Numbered from the stretch's first letter, positions 1-10,689 are shown. The stretch: 33,473 nucleotides of DNA from Saccoglossus kowalevskii (GCF_000003605.2 NW_003107588.1:35499-68971), one strand, 5' to 3'. A program made the numbers and translations. Notes: generated from the letters alone by a model not told the origin.

Positions 1-605
1 CACTATGTTTATTTACTTCCAAACAATGACCAGAACCTATTTGCGCTGTGAAATGATGACGGTGGTCATAAAAAATTGACTTTATTTACCGTACACCGAG
101 TCGCAGAAAAATAACAAGACGAAAGACGCCATTTTGTATTCCAGAGTTTATAGCAAATTACGCGAGACCTATAATTTTGTACCACGTGACCGAAATCAGT
201 AGATAAATTGCGTTTATGCAACTAGTTTCTATTATTAAACAAAAATCATACAATTATAAATACTGTATGTGATTGCTTTCTTGGAACAATTAGAATAACG
301 GGAAGAGTGAGTTTTATTCTTCCACCACTGTATCACATGACCGCCAAACGAGATTACATTTATTCTGTGCTAGGGAGTGTGGGATGTCAATGGCTGCCGT
401 TTTCTCGTAATTTGCTTGGTTTCCGCGGTAATTGTAAAATATCACAAATTATTGCTTATTTATAAACACAAATTGCAAACAAAAGTTTGTATGTTATTCA
501 TCCAGCAATCAATTCACAATAAAGGTACGTCACACCATAGTAATCGAAAGCAAAAGCGATTTAATTTACGTATGCCAGATTTCTGTTTTTAAACTGTGAT
601 AGATC
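1..605. other. No recognised gene
   Basis: AT-rich sequence with stops in all frames. The longest open stretch (about 377-592, plus) begins at a GTG, has no splice-site support and matches no family I know. I see no gene, RNA or clear repeat here. Confidence 0.5.
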
Positions 606-708
606 CCGTAGCTCTATGTTCGACGTACAACTACAAAATTAAAAAAAAGACGTCCAAATGAAATTGTTAGGGCGAAATTCGATTGTAGGTCGCACTAAAG
701 AGCTACGG
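606..708. mobile_element. Small foldback (MITE-like) element
   Basis: CCGTAGCTCT (from 606) is matched by its inverse AGAGCTACGG (ending 708). The pairing continues imperfectly inward for about 27 bp, through TTCGACGTACAAC on the left and GTAGGTCGCAC on the right. The ~50-bp centre is A-rich. This is the shape of a very short non-autonomous hairpin element; no clear target duplication is seen, so the class is unknown. Confidence 0.5.
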
Positions 709-734
709 AACCGCAGCTAATCCTCCGACCGTCC

Positions 735-762
735 ATGCATCCATCCGTCCGTCCGTTCGTCT
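735..762. repeat. CCGT/CCAT tetranucleotide tract
   Basis: A short run of CCAT/CCGT units at the left edge of the degenerate 125-bp repeat block. Confidence 0.7.
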
Positions 763-859
763 GAACTCATATTTCAGATTCTTTTGGACCGATATCGTTC
801 ATTCTTTGCATGTGCCTAGTACTTTATGTAGGACATATGCACATGAAGTGGTTTAGCGA

Positions 860-1320
860 TTCGATTCAAAATGGCAGATTGGCAACCATCTTGTTTTTTG
901 AAAATGTTGTATTTTGGACATGCTTTGTCAGTTTTCATTCAAATTTGGCACATACTGTATACATGTTAGGATACATGTCCATGACAATTTGATCAAGGAT
1001 GACCTATTGACAGCCATCTGACTTTTTGGCCTTACTACTATATTTCCAAGATTCATGTACCATTTTCATTCGTATTTGGTACATACATCAGACATGTCAC
1101 TTTGTTTCATAATCAGATCAAAGATGGCAGGATAACGACAGTCTTTATTTTGGGGCATATTAATATATCTCTGTCACCCATGTATAATTTTCATTGATAT
1201 TTAGCATGTCATAAATGGATACATGTACAATTCAATTTGCAATTTGATCAAATATAGCCGACTGGTGGCCATCTTGTTTGTTTAAAATGTGATAACTTGG
1301 ACATGCTGTCACTTGTGATC
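860..1320. repeat. Degenerate ~125-bp tandem repeat
   Basis: Recurring landmarks lie about 125 bp apart: 'TTGATCAAAGATGGC'-like strings near 865, 990, 1113 and 1241; 'GGCCATCTTG'-like strings; and 'TTTTCATTCAAATTTGGTACATAC'-type segments, in the same order each time. There are about 3.7 copies with strong divergence, so the array is old. The open stretches within it (about 810-992 plus, 1232-1414 minus) are by-products of the repeat. Confidence 0.6.
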
Positions 1321-1649
1321 TATGTTTTTCTTTGCTATGTCTTGAACCGGAAGGGGTCGTCACGCAACACGTGTTCGAATTTGATGTAAATAAACAATAT
1401 GTTGTATACGCCACTTAGGACTCAAGTTTCAAGGACATGCTCGCGACAACCCCTCCACTTTAATATAACGAGCACAATCAGAAATTTTCCAAAAATAACG
1501 GGGACTGTGTCATTTTCAATGACTTGTTTAATATATACTAGTAGTTAAGCAAGTTACAACACATTATGCCAAACATTGTAGGTTTCAAATCATGCGTAAA
1601 ACAAATCTTTGATTTGGAAAGTATCATTGCGAAAGCACAGCACAGAAGA

Positions 1650-2010
1650 ACAAAGTTTGTAAAGAACTCATGATCGGTAGACCCAAGTTCAATTCCTACC
1701 TTAGGCTGAACATCAAAGGGTCGACCCTTACCCTGGGTGAGTGAGCCACAGACTCAATGGGAAGGCCAACTGGCCGGGTTCCATTCACTGACGAATGCGA
1801 CTTTGGGGGAACCTTGGTTAAGGTTCGTAGGTGCTTGTGTTTGACCGAGCCTGGTTGACACCAGGATAGCGCGTTAAAATTGCCATTGATAGAGAGATGG
1901 CCACACAGCCCTGTCATGTGGTCCCAAACATAAAGATGACTTCTGTGGCAAAATGCACGATGTGTCAGCACTTACTAGCACTTGCCATTTGCACATACAA
2001 AAATTAAAAA
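1650..2010. mobile_element. Possible SINE-like interspersed element
   Basis: A ~350-bp block clearly richer in G+C than its flanks. It begins with a string resembling a pol III B box (GTTCAATTC at about 1688) and ends in an A-rich run (about 1999-2022). This order of B box, GC-richer body and A-rich tail fits a tRNA-derived SINE, but I find no convincing A box and no target duplication. The minus-strand open frame across it resembles no known protein. Confidence 0.3.
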
Positions 2011-2400
2011 AAAGAAAAAGAAGTGGGGGTCTTTTATTGAATATTATGATGTAATTGTTTTTTTTATGTTGTTTTGTCATTGTTACTTTTGTATATTAGT
2101 TATTCAGTTTAAACAAAAGGAAACAGCTATTATGACACTACTACACAGACCAAGTTACTTGCGATTTATGAATATACTTGCCAATCTTTTTTATTACTAC
2201 ATCATCTTTTGTAGTCATGAAGGAATTAAATTTCTGGAGATCATCCTGTGTTCAGCAATAACGAGCAATAAATTGAAATAGTCAATTCTCTGGGACAAAA
2301 TTAATTTTATAAGCCTTTTGAAGTATGCTAATTAATATAAAGGAAAGAGGGCAAATTAAAAGCTGTTCATAAGCTACCCTCCACCTGAAAAAACAATTGT
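2011..2400. other. No recognised gene
   Basis: AT-rich spacer. A plus-strand open frame (1982-2281) overlaps the A-rich tail of the preceding block and looks like chance. Confidence 0.5.
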
Positions 2401-2535
2401 CTTCTCCTCCTGCTGACCAAATTCATTTTCCTCTGCCCTCATTAAAAACACTTTTTGCCTACTCCCTTACCGCCAACTTGCCTTTCTTGCCCTCCTGCTG
2501 ACCAAATTCATCTTTCCCCTTCCCTCATTAAAAAA
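2400..2535. repeat. Short direct repeat, two copies
   Basis: A pyrimidine-rich ~45-bp segment centred on 'CTCCTGCTGACCAAATTC' occurs twice, near 2405-2450 and 2490-2533, each followed by 'CCCTCATTAAAAA'. Further 'CTGCCCTA/CCCACT' fragments continue to about 2880, suggesting decay of a larger repeat. Confidence 0.6.
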
Positions 2536-2879
2536 TCACCGATTGGTGGAGTAATTCATCGAGTCATTGGCTTCTATTGGCTTTTTGAATACATTAACCA
2601 CTCAGCAGATCAGTGGGTGACTCGCATTTTCAGTTATTGATAATACACGGCAGCCCACATTTAGCAGATGTTAATTCCCCCAATGCGTTTTTTTAATATA
2701 CCCTGCCCTAAAGGATGTTTTGCCCACCTTGCGATATTTGTTTATGTAAGTACCCTACCCACTAAACAAAAGTTTTTTTTTAGAAAACTGCCCTACCCAC
2801 TGGGGGTACTGATATTTCCCGCCCCCTACAAAAAATAGAAAAAATCCACTGCCCTCAACAAAAATCCCTTGGAACAGCT

Positions 2880-3150
2880 TTTCCGATGAACAGCTTCATT
2901 GGCTGCACCTGTGTGTTTCTCGTGGAAATGTAATGTACGATTTGTTGGTATAATATGAGGTTATTAAGGTTACCTCAAAGTATGCACGAAGACAGTAACA
3001 GCGAAAGTATAGACCGATGCGCAGCAGAGGTCGATGTGACGGCGTACTGTCTGATACGTACGTAATCATCCCATATTTGGAATTCGCATTTCCTGATTTG
3101 GTAGGATGAAAATACCACGTAAAATACCACTAAATTACGGTACATAGTTT
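2880..3150. other. No recognised feature
   Basis: Unique-looking sequence between the pyrimidine-rich repeats and the 3' remnant of the outer LINE. Confidence 0.4.
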
Positions 3151-3720
3151 GTACATGTACTTAATACGAAACTCGACACGAGGCCAGTGAAGAGTTTTGA
3201 GTAGTCGTGTGATGTGGTCAGATGTTCTAGAGCGATTGATGATACATTCTGCACCGATTAAATTCTGCCTAGTTGATGTTGTGGTATGCCATATAGGAGA
3301 GAGTTTCAGTAGTCGAGTCGAGATTTTACAAATGCGTGTACAAGTTTTTCCGTATGTTCACAAGATAAGAGTCAGGATTTTTCCGATTCTGTACAGTGCG
3401 AAAAACGCAGCTATACATATGGTCATTTTCCCGTAGCAGTCAAAGAAAACTCCTAAGTTTTTTACTGAAGCTACTGGAGCAATGTTATATGTGCCAACTC
3501 TTAAGAATCTTAGCTCATGAGCGTCTTTCTTATAACAGGACGTGAATTTGATAACTTCTGTTTTATTGTCATTTAATATTAATTGATTGCACATCCTCCA
3601 TCTACGAATATCATCTACACAAGATTCTAATGAATATAACCTATTTCTATGTGTGTCACATACTACATAAATTTGGGTGTCATCAGCGTAGAGCATATAC
3701 TCACAACTATGTTTATATAT
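3150..3720 (-). mobile_element. Outer LINE (L2/CR1-like), C-terminal RT half
   Basis: On the minus strand the catalytic box LYADDTQIYV (YADD codons at 3679-3690) is followed by a helix of the DIRRWRMCNQLILND type, then NKTE and a SVKNLGVFFD box. Downstream, in other frames, come HAFVKSRLDY, SLLYGIPQHQL and DHITRLLKTLHWPRV, the thumb region typical of L2/CR1-type LINEs. Several frameshifts and stops make it dead. It is cut at 3720 by the inserted plus-strand LINE; the rest of the domain resumes at 6035. The element fades out near 3150, before its expected C-terminus. Confidence 0.88.
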
Positions 3721-3721
3721 A

Positions 3722-6034
3722 AAGATAACCTTTAAGTTATTAGACAGGAAAGATACAACATCAACAAAAAGTACAAAAAAATAATTAAAATTAAAAAAAA
3801 GAGAATATAAAGATAAGCTGAGTGACAAAAGTATGGCACTTAAACAAACAAATCCTAAATTATTCTGGAAACTGTTTTGACGAAATAAATAGTAACAATG
3901 ACAACATCAATGTAAATGATTGGTTAGATCACTTTAAAAGTCTAAACAGTGAATCTAATGTTGAGGAGAGTAGTTTTACCCATACAGTTAGGAATAGTGT
4001 TAGTACACTGGAGAGGGAGAATGTAAATAAAGTTAATCTCGATTATGAAATTTCAAGTGATGAAGTAATAAAGCAAATTAAATTACTTAAATTAGGTAAA
4101 ACCTCAGGTAATGACATGATTTCAAATAAAGTATTAAAACATGATGCACCATATTTCATTAATTCAATTGCCAAATTATTTTGTTTAGTTTTAAAGGCAG
4201 GCAAATTCCCTGCATTATGGAACTATAATTATAGAGGCATTGCCATCTCCAGCTGTTTATCGAAACTTTATACCATGATATTAAACAGCAGGTTAACTAG
4301 CTATCTGCATAAAAACAATCAAAACAGGGATAACCAGTTTGGCTTTAGGAAAAATCATAGGACAACAGATAACATTAATATTTTGAGATCCTTGATTACA
4401 AAATATGTAAACAACAAACGTAAAAAGACAGAAAATTATTTATTTCCATGCTTTATTGACTTCTCCAAAGCGTGAGGGCGTACTATATAAGCTACTGCAT
4501 ATAGGCATTGGGCGGAACTTCTATAATTAGATTAAGCCAATCTATAAAAATACACACTATAGCATAAAAATGAATAGCGGAATTACACCATACTTTGATT
4601 CTAATAGAGGTGTAAAACAAGGCTGCAACTTAAATCCCAAGTTGTTTAATATTTATGTCAATGGTATTTGTGATGTTGTTAACAATGTTGACCCAGTGGA
4701 CCTGAATGATGTGAAATTAAATTGTATTTTATATGCAGATGATCTTCTGTTGATATCTACTAGTCATGATGATCTACAGAAGGGCATTGATGCCATTCAA
4801 AATTACTGCCAGAAATGGAAATTAAAGGTTAACATAAACAAATCTAAAATTATAGTTTTCAACAGCACTGGTAAAAACCTTGTCAAATTTCAATTCTACA
4901 TTAATGGAACACAACTCGAATGTGTGAATTATTATAACTACCTTGGCATCACTTTTCAATCAAATGGGAAATTTAGTGCAGCCACGGCAAGGTTGTATGA
5001 AAAAGCTCATAAAGCATCATTTAAAATGTATAACATGTCTTGGGATTCAAATGAATGCCATTCAGTGAGTTTAACCTGTAAACTGTTTGATTCTGTAATT
5101 AAACCAGAGGTTTGGGGTAGTTTTCTGACTAATTTATTTGGCGGAACTGGCAATAGCAAATCAGAGATTGATAATACTGTTTTTGTATCAAAGCTATTCT
5201 CTGACAAAATGTTACCAGAAAAAGGTCATATAAAGTTTTGTAAGAGAGTTTTGGGAGTACACAGGAATATTGCTTGTAGAGGTGAACTAGGTCGTTTCCC
5301 ACTTGTAATTGATGTTTGTACTGCTGTCATAAAATTTTATCAAAAGTTGTCATGTAAGAAAACATACAACATACTTATCGAAGCTGCATTTAAAGAAAGT
5401 AGTGGGTTTAATTAAATACGATCCTTGGTATAAATATGTCCAAAACAAATATGACAAACACTGATACTAATCAGGCAATTATTTGCAATCTGTTTAAAGA
5501 AAGGTTAAACTAAATTTACAAATGTGGAAAGTCAGTTGAACAAAACTGGTCATAATAAACTAAGTACATATGAAACAATCAAAAATAATTATAAATTTGA
5601 AAAATACATGGAGGATATAAAAAACAAAAAACACAGAATAGCATTAACCAAATGCCGTATTTCAGCCCACTTCTTGCCAATTGAAACAGGCGGTCACAGG
5701 GGAACAAATAAATTGACAGGGTAAGTAACAAGTGTGACTCTAATGATTTAGGCGATGAAAACATTATAATTTTCATTGTGAACATAGCAGTTTTTCAGGA
5801 AATCCTCTATGCACTATTTGTATACTCATCTGATTATCAAACCTTACCAAATAAAGAATTGTTTATCAATGTTTTCTCAAGTGTAGACAAATATGTTTGC
5901 AGTATGATTTTAGCTTATTTTATATTTCAGATTTTAAAATGATTTTAGATTAGTTGTGTTTATGTTTCTTATATTGGACTTAACTCAAGCATTGGTTTTT
6001 GTGTACGTTCCAGATAAAATATTTTATCCTATCC
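3722..6034 (+). mobile_element. Inserted 5'-truncated LINE, second clade
   Basis: A non-LTR retrotransposon of a clade different from the element it interrupts. The left edge is where the outer LINE's minus-strand frame stops (3720/3721); the right edge follows a short 3' UTR ending in a GATAAAATATTTTATC palindrome and TATCC repeats. A TATATA string is present at both junctions and may be the target-site duplication. It lacks the endonuclease, so it was 5'-truncated on insertion, as is usual for LINEs. Because it splits an already recognisable LINE frame, it is the younger of the two. Confidence 0.88.
3745..5941 (+). pseudogene. Reverse transcriptase ORF2 remnant (inserted LINE)
   Basis: The reading frame runs from a Lys-rich linker (ending in a PKLFWKLF box near 3850) through the RT fingers (YRGIAISSCLSKLYTMILNS; QFGFRKNHRTTDN), FIDFSKA, GVKQGCNLNPKLFNIYVNGI and the catalytic YADDLLL (YADD at 4732-4743) to thumb (YYNYLGITF) and C-terminal boxes (KFCKRVLGVHR, GELGRFPL, RIALTKCRISAH, a Cys/His cluster near 5725-5790). 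It ends at a TGA (5939-5941) after ...LAYFIFQILK. Frameshifts lie near 3808, 3876 and 5415; a short deletion follows FSKA at about 4473; a UAG stop is at 4531; and a deletion precedes YRGI. The enzyme would have performed target-primed reverse transcription. It is inactive here. The exact clade is not assigned. Confidence 0.88.
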
Positions 6035-6495
6035 TATATAATATCTTCAAGGGGCGCTGTATACAAACGAAAACGAATTGTCCCAATACTGAACCCTGTT
6101 GGAACCCCAAGCTAAGTCTAGTTGATATAGAAACTATGGATTCCATTTCTACACGCTAGTAACGATTTTAACCAATTATAAACATTACCGCGGTTCCCAA
6201 ATCGTGACTTGAGACTGTTAAGTAAACTTCTGTGATCTCGTGTGTCAAACGCGGCTGATAAATCCAGCATAATTAAAATTACATCTTTGTTATTGTTTAA
6301 AGCCAGCATGATGTCATTATGAACACGTAAAAGTGCAGTTTCGGTACTGTGATTTGACCGATAGGCAGACTGGCATTTTGCAAATGGTTTATAATGAGCA
6401 AGATATGGGGTCAAATTTGATATTAGTCGCTTCTTAATAGGAGGTTTGACAATGGTGAGTTTAAAAGATTTAGGAACGACTCCTGAAATGAGCGA
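6035..6495 (-). mobile_element. Outer LINE (L2/CR1-like), N-terminal RT half
   Basis: The minus-strand frame 6414-6118 encodes RT boxes 1-3: QSAYRSNHSTETALLRV, LDLSAAFDTRDH and NWLKSLL. After a frameshift a decayed GVPQGSVLGP-type box follows, ending in LYTAPLEDI at about 6046. The same reading frame resumes at 3720 with no codons lost, so this is the other half of the element at 3150-3720. An internal deletion removed the NYRPVSNL region between the KPPIKK box (about 6447) and QSAY. The element is truncated near 6495, before its endonuclease. Confidence 0.87.
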
Positions 6496-6509
6496 ATTTC
6501 TTACTTAAA

Positions 6510-6710
6510 TGCAAGCTGTATAAAAATGCGAGAACTGAAATGTTGAAGGAAATAAATTTAATACATTGCAACAACACAAATACCAATAAATTGATTACAA
6601 TGCTAACAAGCAATAACAGCCAAAAAATAACAAAACTAGCAAGCTACATCTATATTTGTTTCAGTGCCAGAGGAAATCATTTCCAAAAACTACCAGCTGC
6701 CTCTAAATAA
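6510..6710 (+). pseudogene. C-terminal tail of a third LINE
   Basis: An uninterrupted plus-strand frame of about 66 codons (CKLYKNARTEMLKE...) ends at TAA 6708-6710. Its pattern (Cys-x-x-Tyr start, helical middle with NKLITML, then KLASYIYICFSARGN) is that of the extreme C-terminus of LINE ORF2 proteins; the inserted LINE ends comparably (NKELFINVF...ILAYFIF). It begins where the outer LINE stops, so the outer LINE may have landed in or beside it. The sequence is too short to name a clade. Confidence 0.55.
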
Positions 6711-6870
6711 ATAAACTATTTCTTTTATATTATTATTCTTTTCAATTTTAGCGCTTTCATTTTGTTACTTCCTCAGTTTTTCATCTTTAATGTAATTTTC
6801 TTTTTCTGAGTCAATATCCAAATAACGATTATGCAATTAAGATTATTATTAAAACAGCAATGTGACTTAC

Positions 6871-6963
6871 CCATTCCGGATTTGGTTCATCAACTGGTCG
6901 TCCTGCTGCCAGTAAACGTCTCACACCACCAATATTCTTTTTAGCAGCTAATTGATACACCGT
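6871..6963 (-). CDS. Ankyrin-repeat-like protein, exon 2
   Basis: On the minus strand, a TTATAATTAG acceptor precedes 31 codons (TVYQLAAKKNIGGVRRLLAA, then GRPVDEPNPEW) followed by a consensus GTAAGTCA donor. The pattern LAAxxxxxxVxxLLxxGxxVDxPN matches the ankyrin-repeat helix-turn-helix and the start of its hairpin. Intron phases are 0 at both ends, joining cleanly to the first exon at 7391-7402. The next repeat would lie on an exon further left. None is recognisable before the LINE cluster, so the downstream intron probably contains the nested LINEs. The orthologue is not identified. Ankyrin repeats mediate protein-protein contacts; no more specific role can be given. Confidence 0.7.
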
Positions 6964-7390
6964 CTAATTATAATGATAATAACGTAGATTCAGATATTAA
7001 TGGATTTAAACATAATACAAGTATATTATGGTAGTAAAATGTAGAGGGAATGCTGGGTATAGATTGTGTACTGCATATATTATGTTTTCGATGACTTTAG
7101 TTCAGATGTCACTTTCCTAAAAACCTTGTATTATAAACCGACAATAATCTGCTTATATTGCTTATATAATATTTATCCTTTAATTAAAATCTCCACTTTG
7201 ATCGGTCATTTTAAAACTAACATGGAGACAATGAAAATACCGTGACCTATACAAGTATTTCATGCACAGTTACAGAGTTACAAATAGTTACCAAAGTCAT
7301 TTTTCAGTTTGGATGACCCAAATTACTTTGCAATGTGGAAAGATATGTTAGAACTAACATGAACATATGGGTAGATAATTTCACACTTAC

Positions 7391-7402
7391 CTCGTAACTC
7401 AT
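7391..7402 (-). CDS. Ankyrin-repeat-like protein, start exon
   Basis: ATG AGT TAC GAG (Met-Ser-Tyr-Glu) on the minus strand is followed at once by a consensus GTAAGTGT donor, and splices in phase 0 to the exon at 6963. The upstream frame is open only back to a TAA about 30 bp before the ATG, so this ATG is the first available start. The N-terminus then reads MSYE-TVYQLAAKK, a plausible short leader before an ankyrin repeat. The pairing of a consensus donor with a matching acceptor supports this tiny exon. Confidence 0.6.
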
Positions 7403-7800
7403 GACGGTGTTAGCCGAGTAATTCCTAATGAATTACTTTGAATGTCACTATTAAGAGTAAGTATAATACATATCCAATATCATACGACGAGACTCACACA
7501 ATGGCAAATATCAGAATGAATGTAATAATATATGACTCAGACTTTAAGAAGGAACCACTTAAAATACTCGCTCACTAGACCAGTGTTTGGAGTACCAGGT
7601 ATTTTGTTTATGAAGAACCTTTGACCAGGCTCGCCCTTCCCCCAATCAGTCAATTGAAAAATTGAAATATCTTTACAACTATTATCACCCCATCCATAAT
7701 TATTACAAACTAGTTTCTGTACTCACTTTGATTATATTTTATAGTTTTAGTCTTACATTGACACGTGACTACGAAATGGTGAATTCAATTGTAAAAATAA
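7403..7800 (-). promoter_or_regulatory. Presumed 5' UTR and upstream region of the ankyrin-like gene
   Basis: The sequence lies immediately 5' of the minus-strand start codon. I see no clear TATA box or initiator and cannot place the transcription start; it is inferred from position only. Confidence 0.25.
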
Positions 7801-7813
7801 ATGTGGATTCAAC

Positions 7814-7834
7814 AATATATATATATATATATAA
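7814..7834. repeat. (TA)n microsatellite
   Basis: About 10 uninterrupted TA dinucleotides. Confidence 0.9.
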
Positions 7835-8060
7835 GTATATAAAAGGAGTGGTACTGTAAAATACTTTATTTTAGTTTGAAATTAACTTTCGCTGAAAAGA
7901 CTTTTTAAATGTTTTCTATGGAGGTTATTTTTAATGAGTTGAATGTAAAATATAGGAAACAAGTCATTGACAATGACATAGTCCCCGTCATGTTTTAGTG
8001 ACTTTGTCAAACAATGAAAAGCATAGTCAGATTATGTTGAAATATTGGGATAGTATTTAG

Positions 8061-8768
8061 CAATGCTTGCTCAATAATCAATATGCACACTTGTGCCAAT
8101 AAGTTTACATTACTTTTACTGATTTGTTAATTAGGATTCAAAGAACACAATGCTTGATCAATAATTAACATGCACACTGTGGTGCCATCAAGTTCATATT
8201 ATTTTCACTTATCATGCACACTGTGGTGCCATTAAGTTCACATTCCTTTTACTGATTGGTTAATTAGGATTCATAGAACATGATGCTTGATCAATAATTA
8301 ACATGCACACTGTGGTGCCATTAAGTTTACATTCCTTTTACTGATTGGTTAATTAGGATTCATAGAACATGATGCTTGATCAATAATTAACATGCACACC
8401 GTGGTGCCATTAAGTTTACATTCCTTTCACTGATTGGTTAATTAGGATTCATAGAACATGATGCTTGATCAATAATTAACATGCACACCGTGGTGCCATT
8501 AAGTTTACATTCCTTTTACTGATTGGTTAATTAGGATTCATAGAACATGATGCTTGATCAATAATTAACATGCACACTGTGGTGCCATCAAGTTTACATT
8601 ACTTTCACTGATTGGTTAATTAGGATTCATAGAACATGATGCTTGATCAATAATTAACATGCACACTGTGGTGCCATTAAGTTTACATTCCTTTTACTGA
8701 TTGGTTAATTAGGATTCATATAACACGATGCTTGATCAATAATTAACATGCACACTGTGGTGCCATCA
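8061..8768. repeat. 89-bp tandem array, about 8 copies
   Basis: The landmark TGTGGTGCC recurs at 8222, 8311, 8400, 8489, 8578, 8667 and 8756, a period of 89 bp. Each unit reads GATGCTTGATCAATAATTAA, then CATGCACAC.GTGGTGCCAT, AAGTTTACATT, CTGATTGGTTAATTAGGATT. The second copy carries an internal deletion and the first is the most diverged. Inner copies are nearly identical, suggesting recent expansion by unequal exchange. Confidence 0.95.
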
Positions 8769-9400
8769 GGCATGCCTAAAAACAGTTGATGACATGTTTA
8801 AATTTTTCAAATTTAATTGTTTTTCATAAAAATGGCCACCATTTCACTAAATTTCATCCCATTATATCTTGCCTTTGTACCAAATTTAACCCAAATCTGT
8901 ACAATCATCTCTGTAAAATGAGCATAACACTTGTAAAAACCAAATGGCCACCAGTCCGCCATTTTAAATTAAATCACAAAAAAAAAAATAAAGTGCATCA
9001 GTAACCCACTATGACTGGTGTCAATGCCAAGTTTGAATGAAATCGGTGAAGGCATGTCCAAGAAACGGTAAATGACATGTTTGAATTTTGTGATTTTATT
9101 CGTTCGACGAAAATTGCCACCATTTGGCTAAATTTTGATAAAAACGAAAAATAACTGAAAAGAACATTTAACTCATTATCTTTTGCCTTTGTACAAAATT
9201 AAACCTGAGGCATGTCTGAGAAACGGTTGATGACATGTCCAAATGTTGATTTTTGATGTTTTTTGGGATCTAAAAGACCACCAATCGGTAAAAGGTCAAC
9301 CAAATAATAAATAAATCGATGTGCCCATATTATGACTTTGAGGAAAATCTGTCCAGGCGTCTCTGAGAAATAAAAAAATAAACTTTCTTAAATTACAAAC
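8769..9400. repeat. Degenerate ~150-bp tandem repeat
   Basis: The phrase 'GGCATGTCYRAGAAACGGTTGATGACATGT' recurs in altered form at about 8769, 9051, 9209 and 9355. 'GGCCACCA' segments sit between the copies at about 8831, 8942, 9113 and 9271. Spacings are near 146-158 bp or twice that. No coding signal is seen. Confidence 0.6.
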
Positions 9401-9489
9401 ATATGTTGGAAATTAGTCAACCACTACCTTTTCACTGTTAATTATTACGCTCGTTTATAGGATTATTCAGTTTAATAAAACTAATTATT

Positions 9490-10235
9490 TCAACACCCCT
9501 TTTTGTTAGTAGAAAGTGCCAAGTGATGACATCATCAGTAAATTAGCCAATAGTCGTACAGGTAACAGACACACCTCCAAAGTAGGAGTCTTAGTGCAGA
9601 CTGTTATAATTTCTAATCAAAAAAGGCTTAGAAAAACTCCCGTGTGCTGAGAGCATTGGAGACCTATAAAAAAATTAATTAGTCTTTTAAATAATGTCAC
9701 AGGTCATCAATGTACCAGATTTCATTGAAATGGAGATATCCATGAACAAACTGAAAAATTATAAATTATTATGCAAATTAGGTAATTAATATGCACATAT
9801 TTTAGTTAAGTTTTATTGAAATGTAGTAAGTAGCACTTGAAATATCAGCAGAAAAGCCACACAAATTTACTAATTAGGAAAATTAGGTAATTAATACGCA
9901 CATATTTTTACTAAAAACTAATTAGGTATGTTCATGTCGTAGAGCTTCTATGCACCAAGTTTCATAAAATCCAATTAGTGTTTTTTTAGATATCAGTGGA
10001 ACAGTCATGGAAAGGCTAAAAATTGGCTAATTATCATGCACATTAGATAATTAATATACATAGATTCAAACCAAATTCTAATCAAATTTGCGCATTAGCC
10101 TTGAGCATTTATGCATCAAGTTTCATAAAAAAACAACCTATAGTTCTTGAGATATCAATGAAATGGACAGACACATACACACATACAGACACACTAACTA
10201 CACAGACTTCCATTGTGTGCTTCGCACACGAAAGT
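9490..10235. repeat. Dispersed repeat ending in a perfect short hairpin
   Basis: 'ATTAGGTAATTAATATGCAC'-like strings recur near 9780, 9880 and 10040. 'TTTCATNAAA...GAGATATCANTG' strings recur near 9720, 9960 and 10120. The block ends in a CA-rich run and a perfect hairpin, GTGTGC-TTC-GCACAC (10215-10229), followed by GAAAG. Similar TAATTA/ATGCACA strings appear at 28570-28660, so the family is dispersed. The terminal hairpin recalls Helitron 3' ends, but the expected CTRR terminus is not apparent. Confidence 0.5.
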
Positions 10236-10319
10236 AAAAAATAACAGTGTTTCTTAATGTGTGTAAAGTTCTCCCATGTGGTTGTAAATAAGACCAAAAT
10301 AAGTCACATTGAAGTGATT

Positions 10320-10565
10320 ACTTCCTGCACATAAATCAATAATAAATGTCTCCTTCAAAAATCTCATAAAAACTGTAAAGTTAACCAGGCTATATAGAGT
10401 CTTGCTGGTTTCTCGTTATGACCTCTATGTATAATTCCCAGTTTGACAATTCTGCTTTTTTTCATATTCCCAGATTGAGTCATACAAATACAAGTGTAAA
10501 AATAAAACATGCCATAATGTTATAATCAATATTACCATGTGGTCTAAGCAAGATCATACCACTTT
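10320..10565. repeat. Left copy of an ancient ~1-kb-spaced duplication
   Basis: A segment with 'AATAAATGTCTCCTTC' at about 10339 and AATAAAACA...TTATCAATA at about 10500-10532 has a diverged counterpart in the same order at 11360-11560. Confidence 0.4.
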
Positions 10566-10689
10566 TTTAATAACTGACATTGCTTGATTCAAATGTTTAG
10601 ATCAGGGCCGACTAAGACATGGTAATGCCCATACACTGGCCTTGTTTTTCCAGTTACCCATCATTGTCAAACCTTGGTGAGTATCAGAG

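Noticed and set aside
377-592. Short secreted-like peptide (NGCRFLVICLVSAVIV)
   Set aside because: Starts at GTG rather than ATG; the nearby ATG frame stops after eight codons.
1676-1705. tRNA gene
   Set aside because: Only a B-box-like string is present; no A box, acceptor stem or cloverleaf can be formed.
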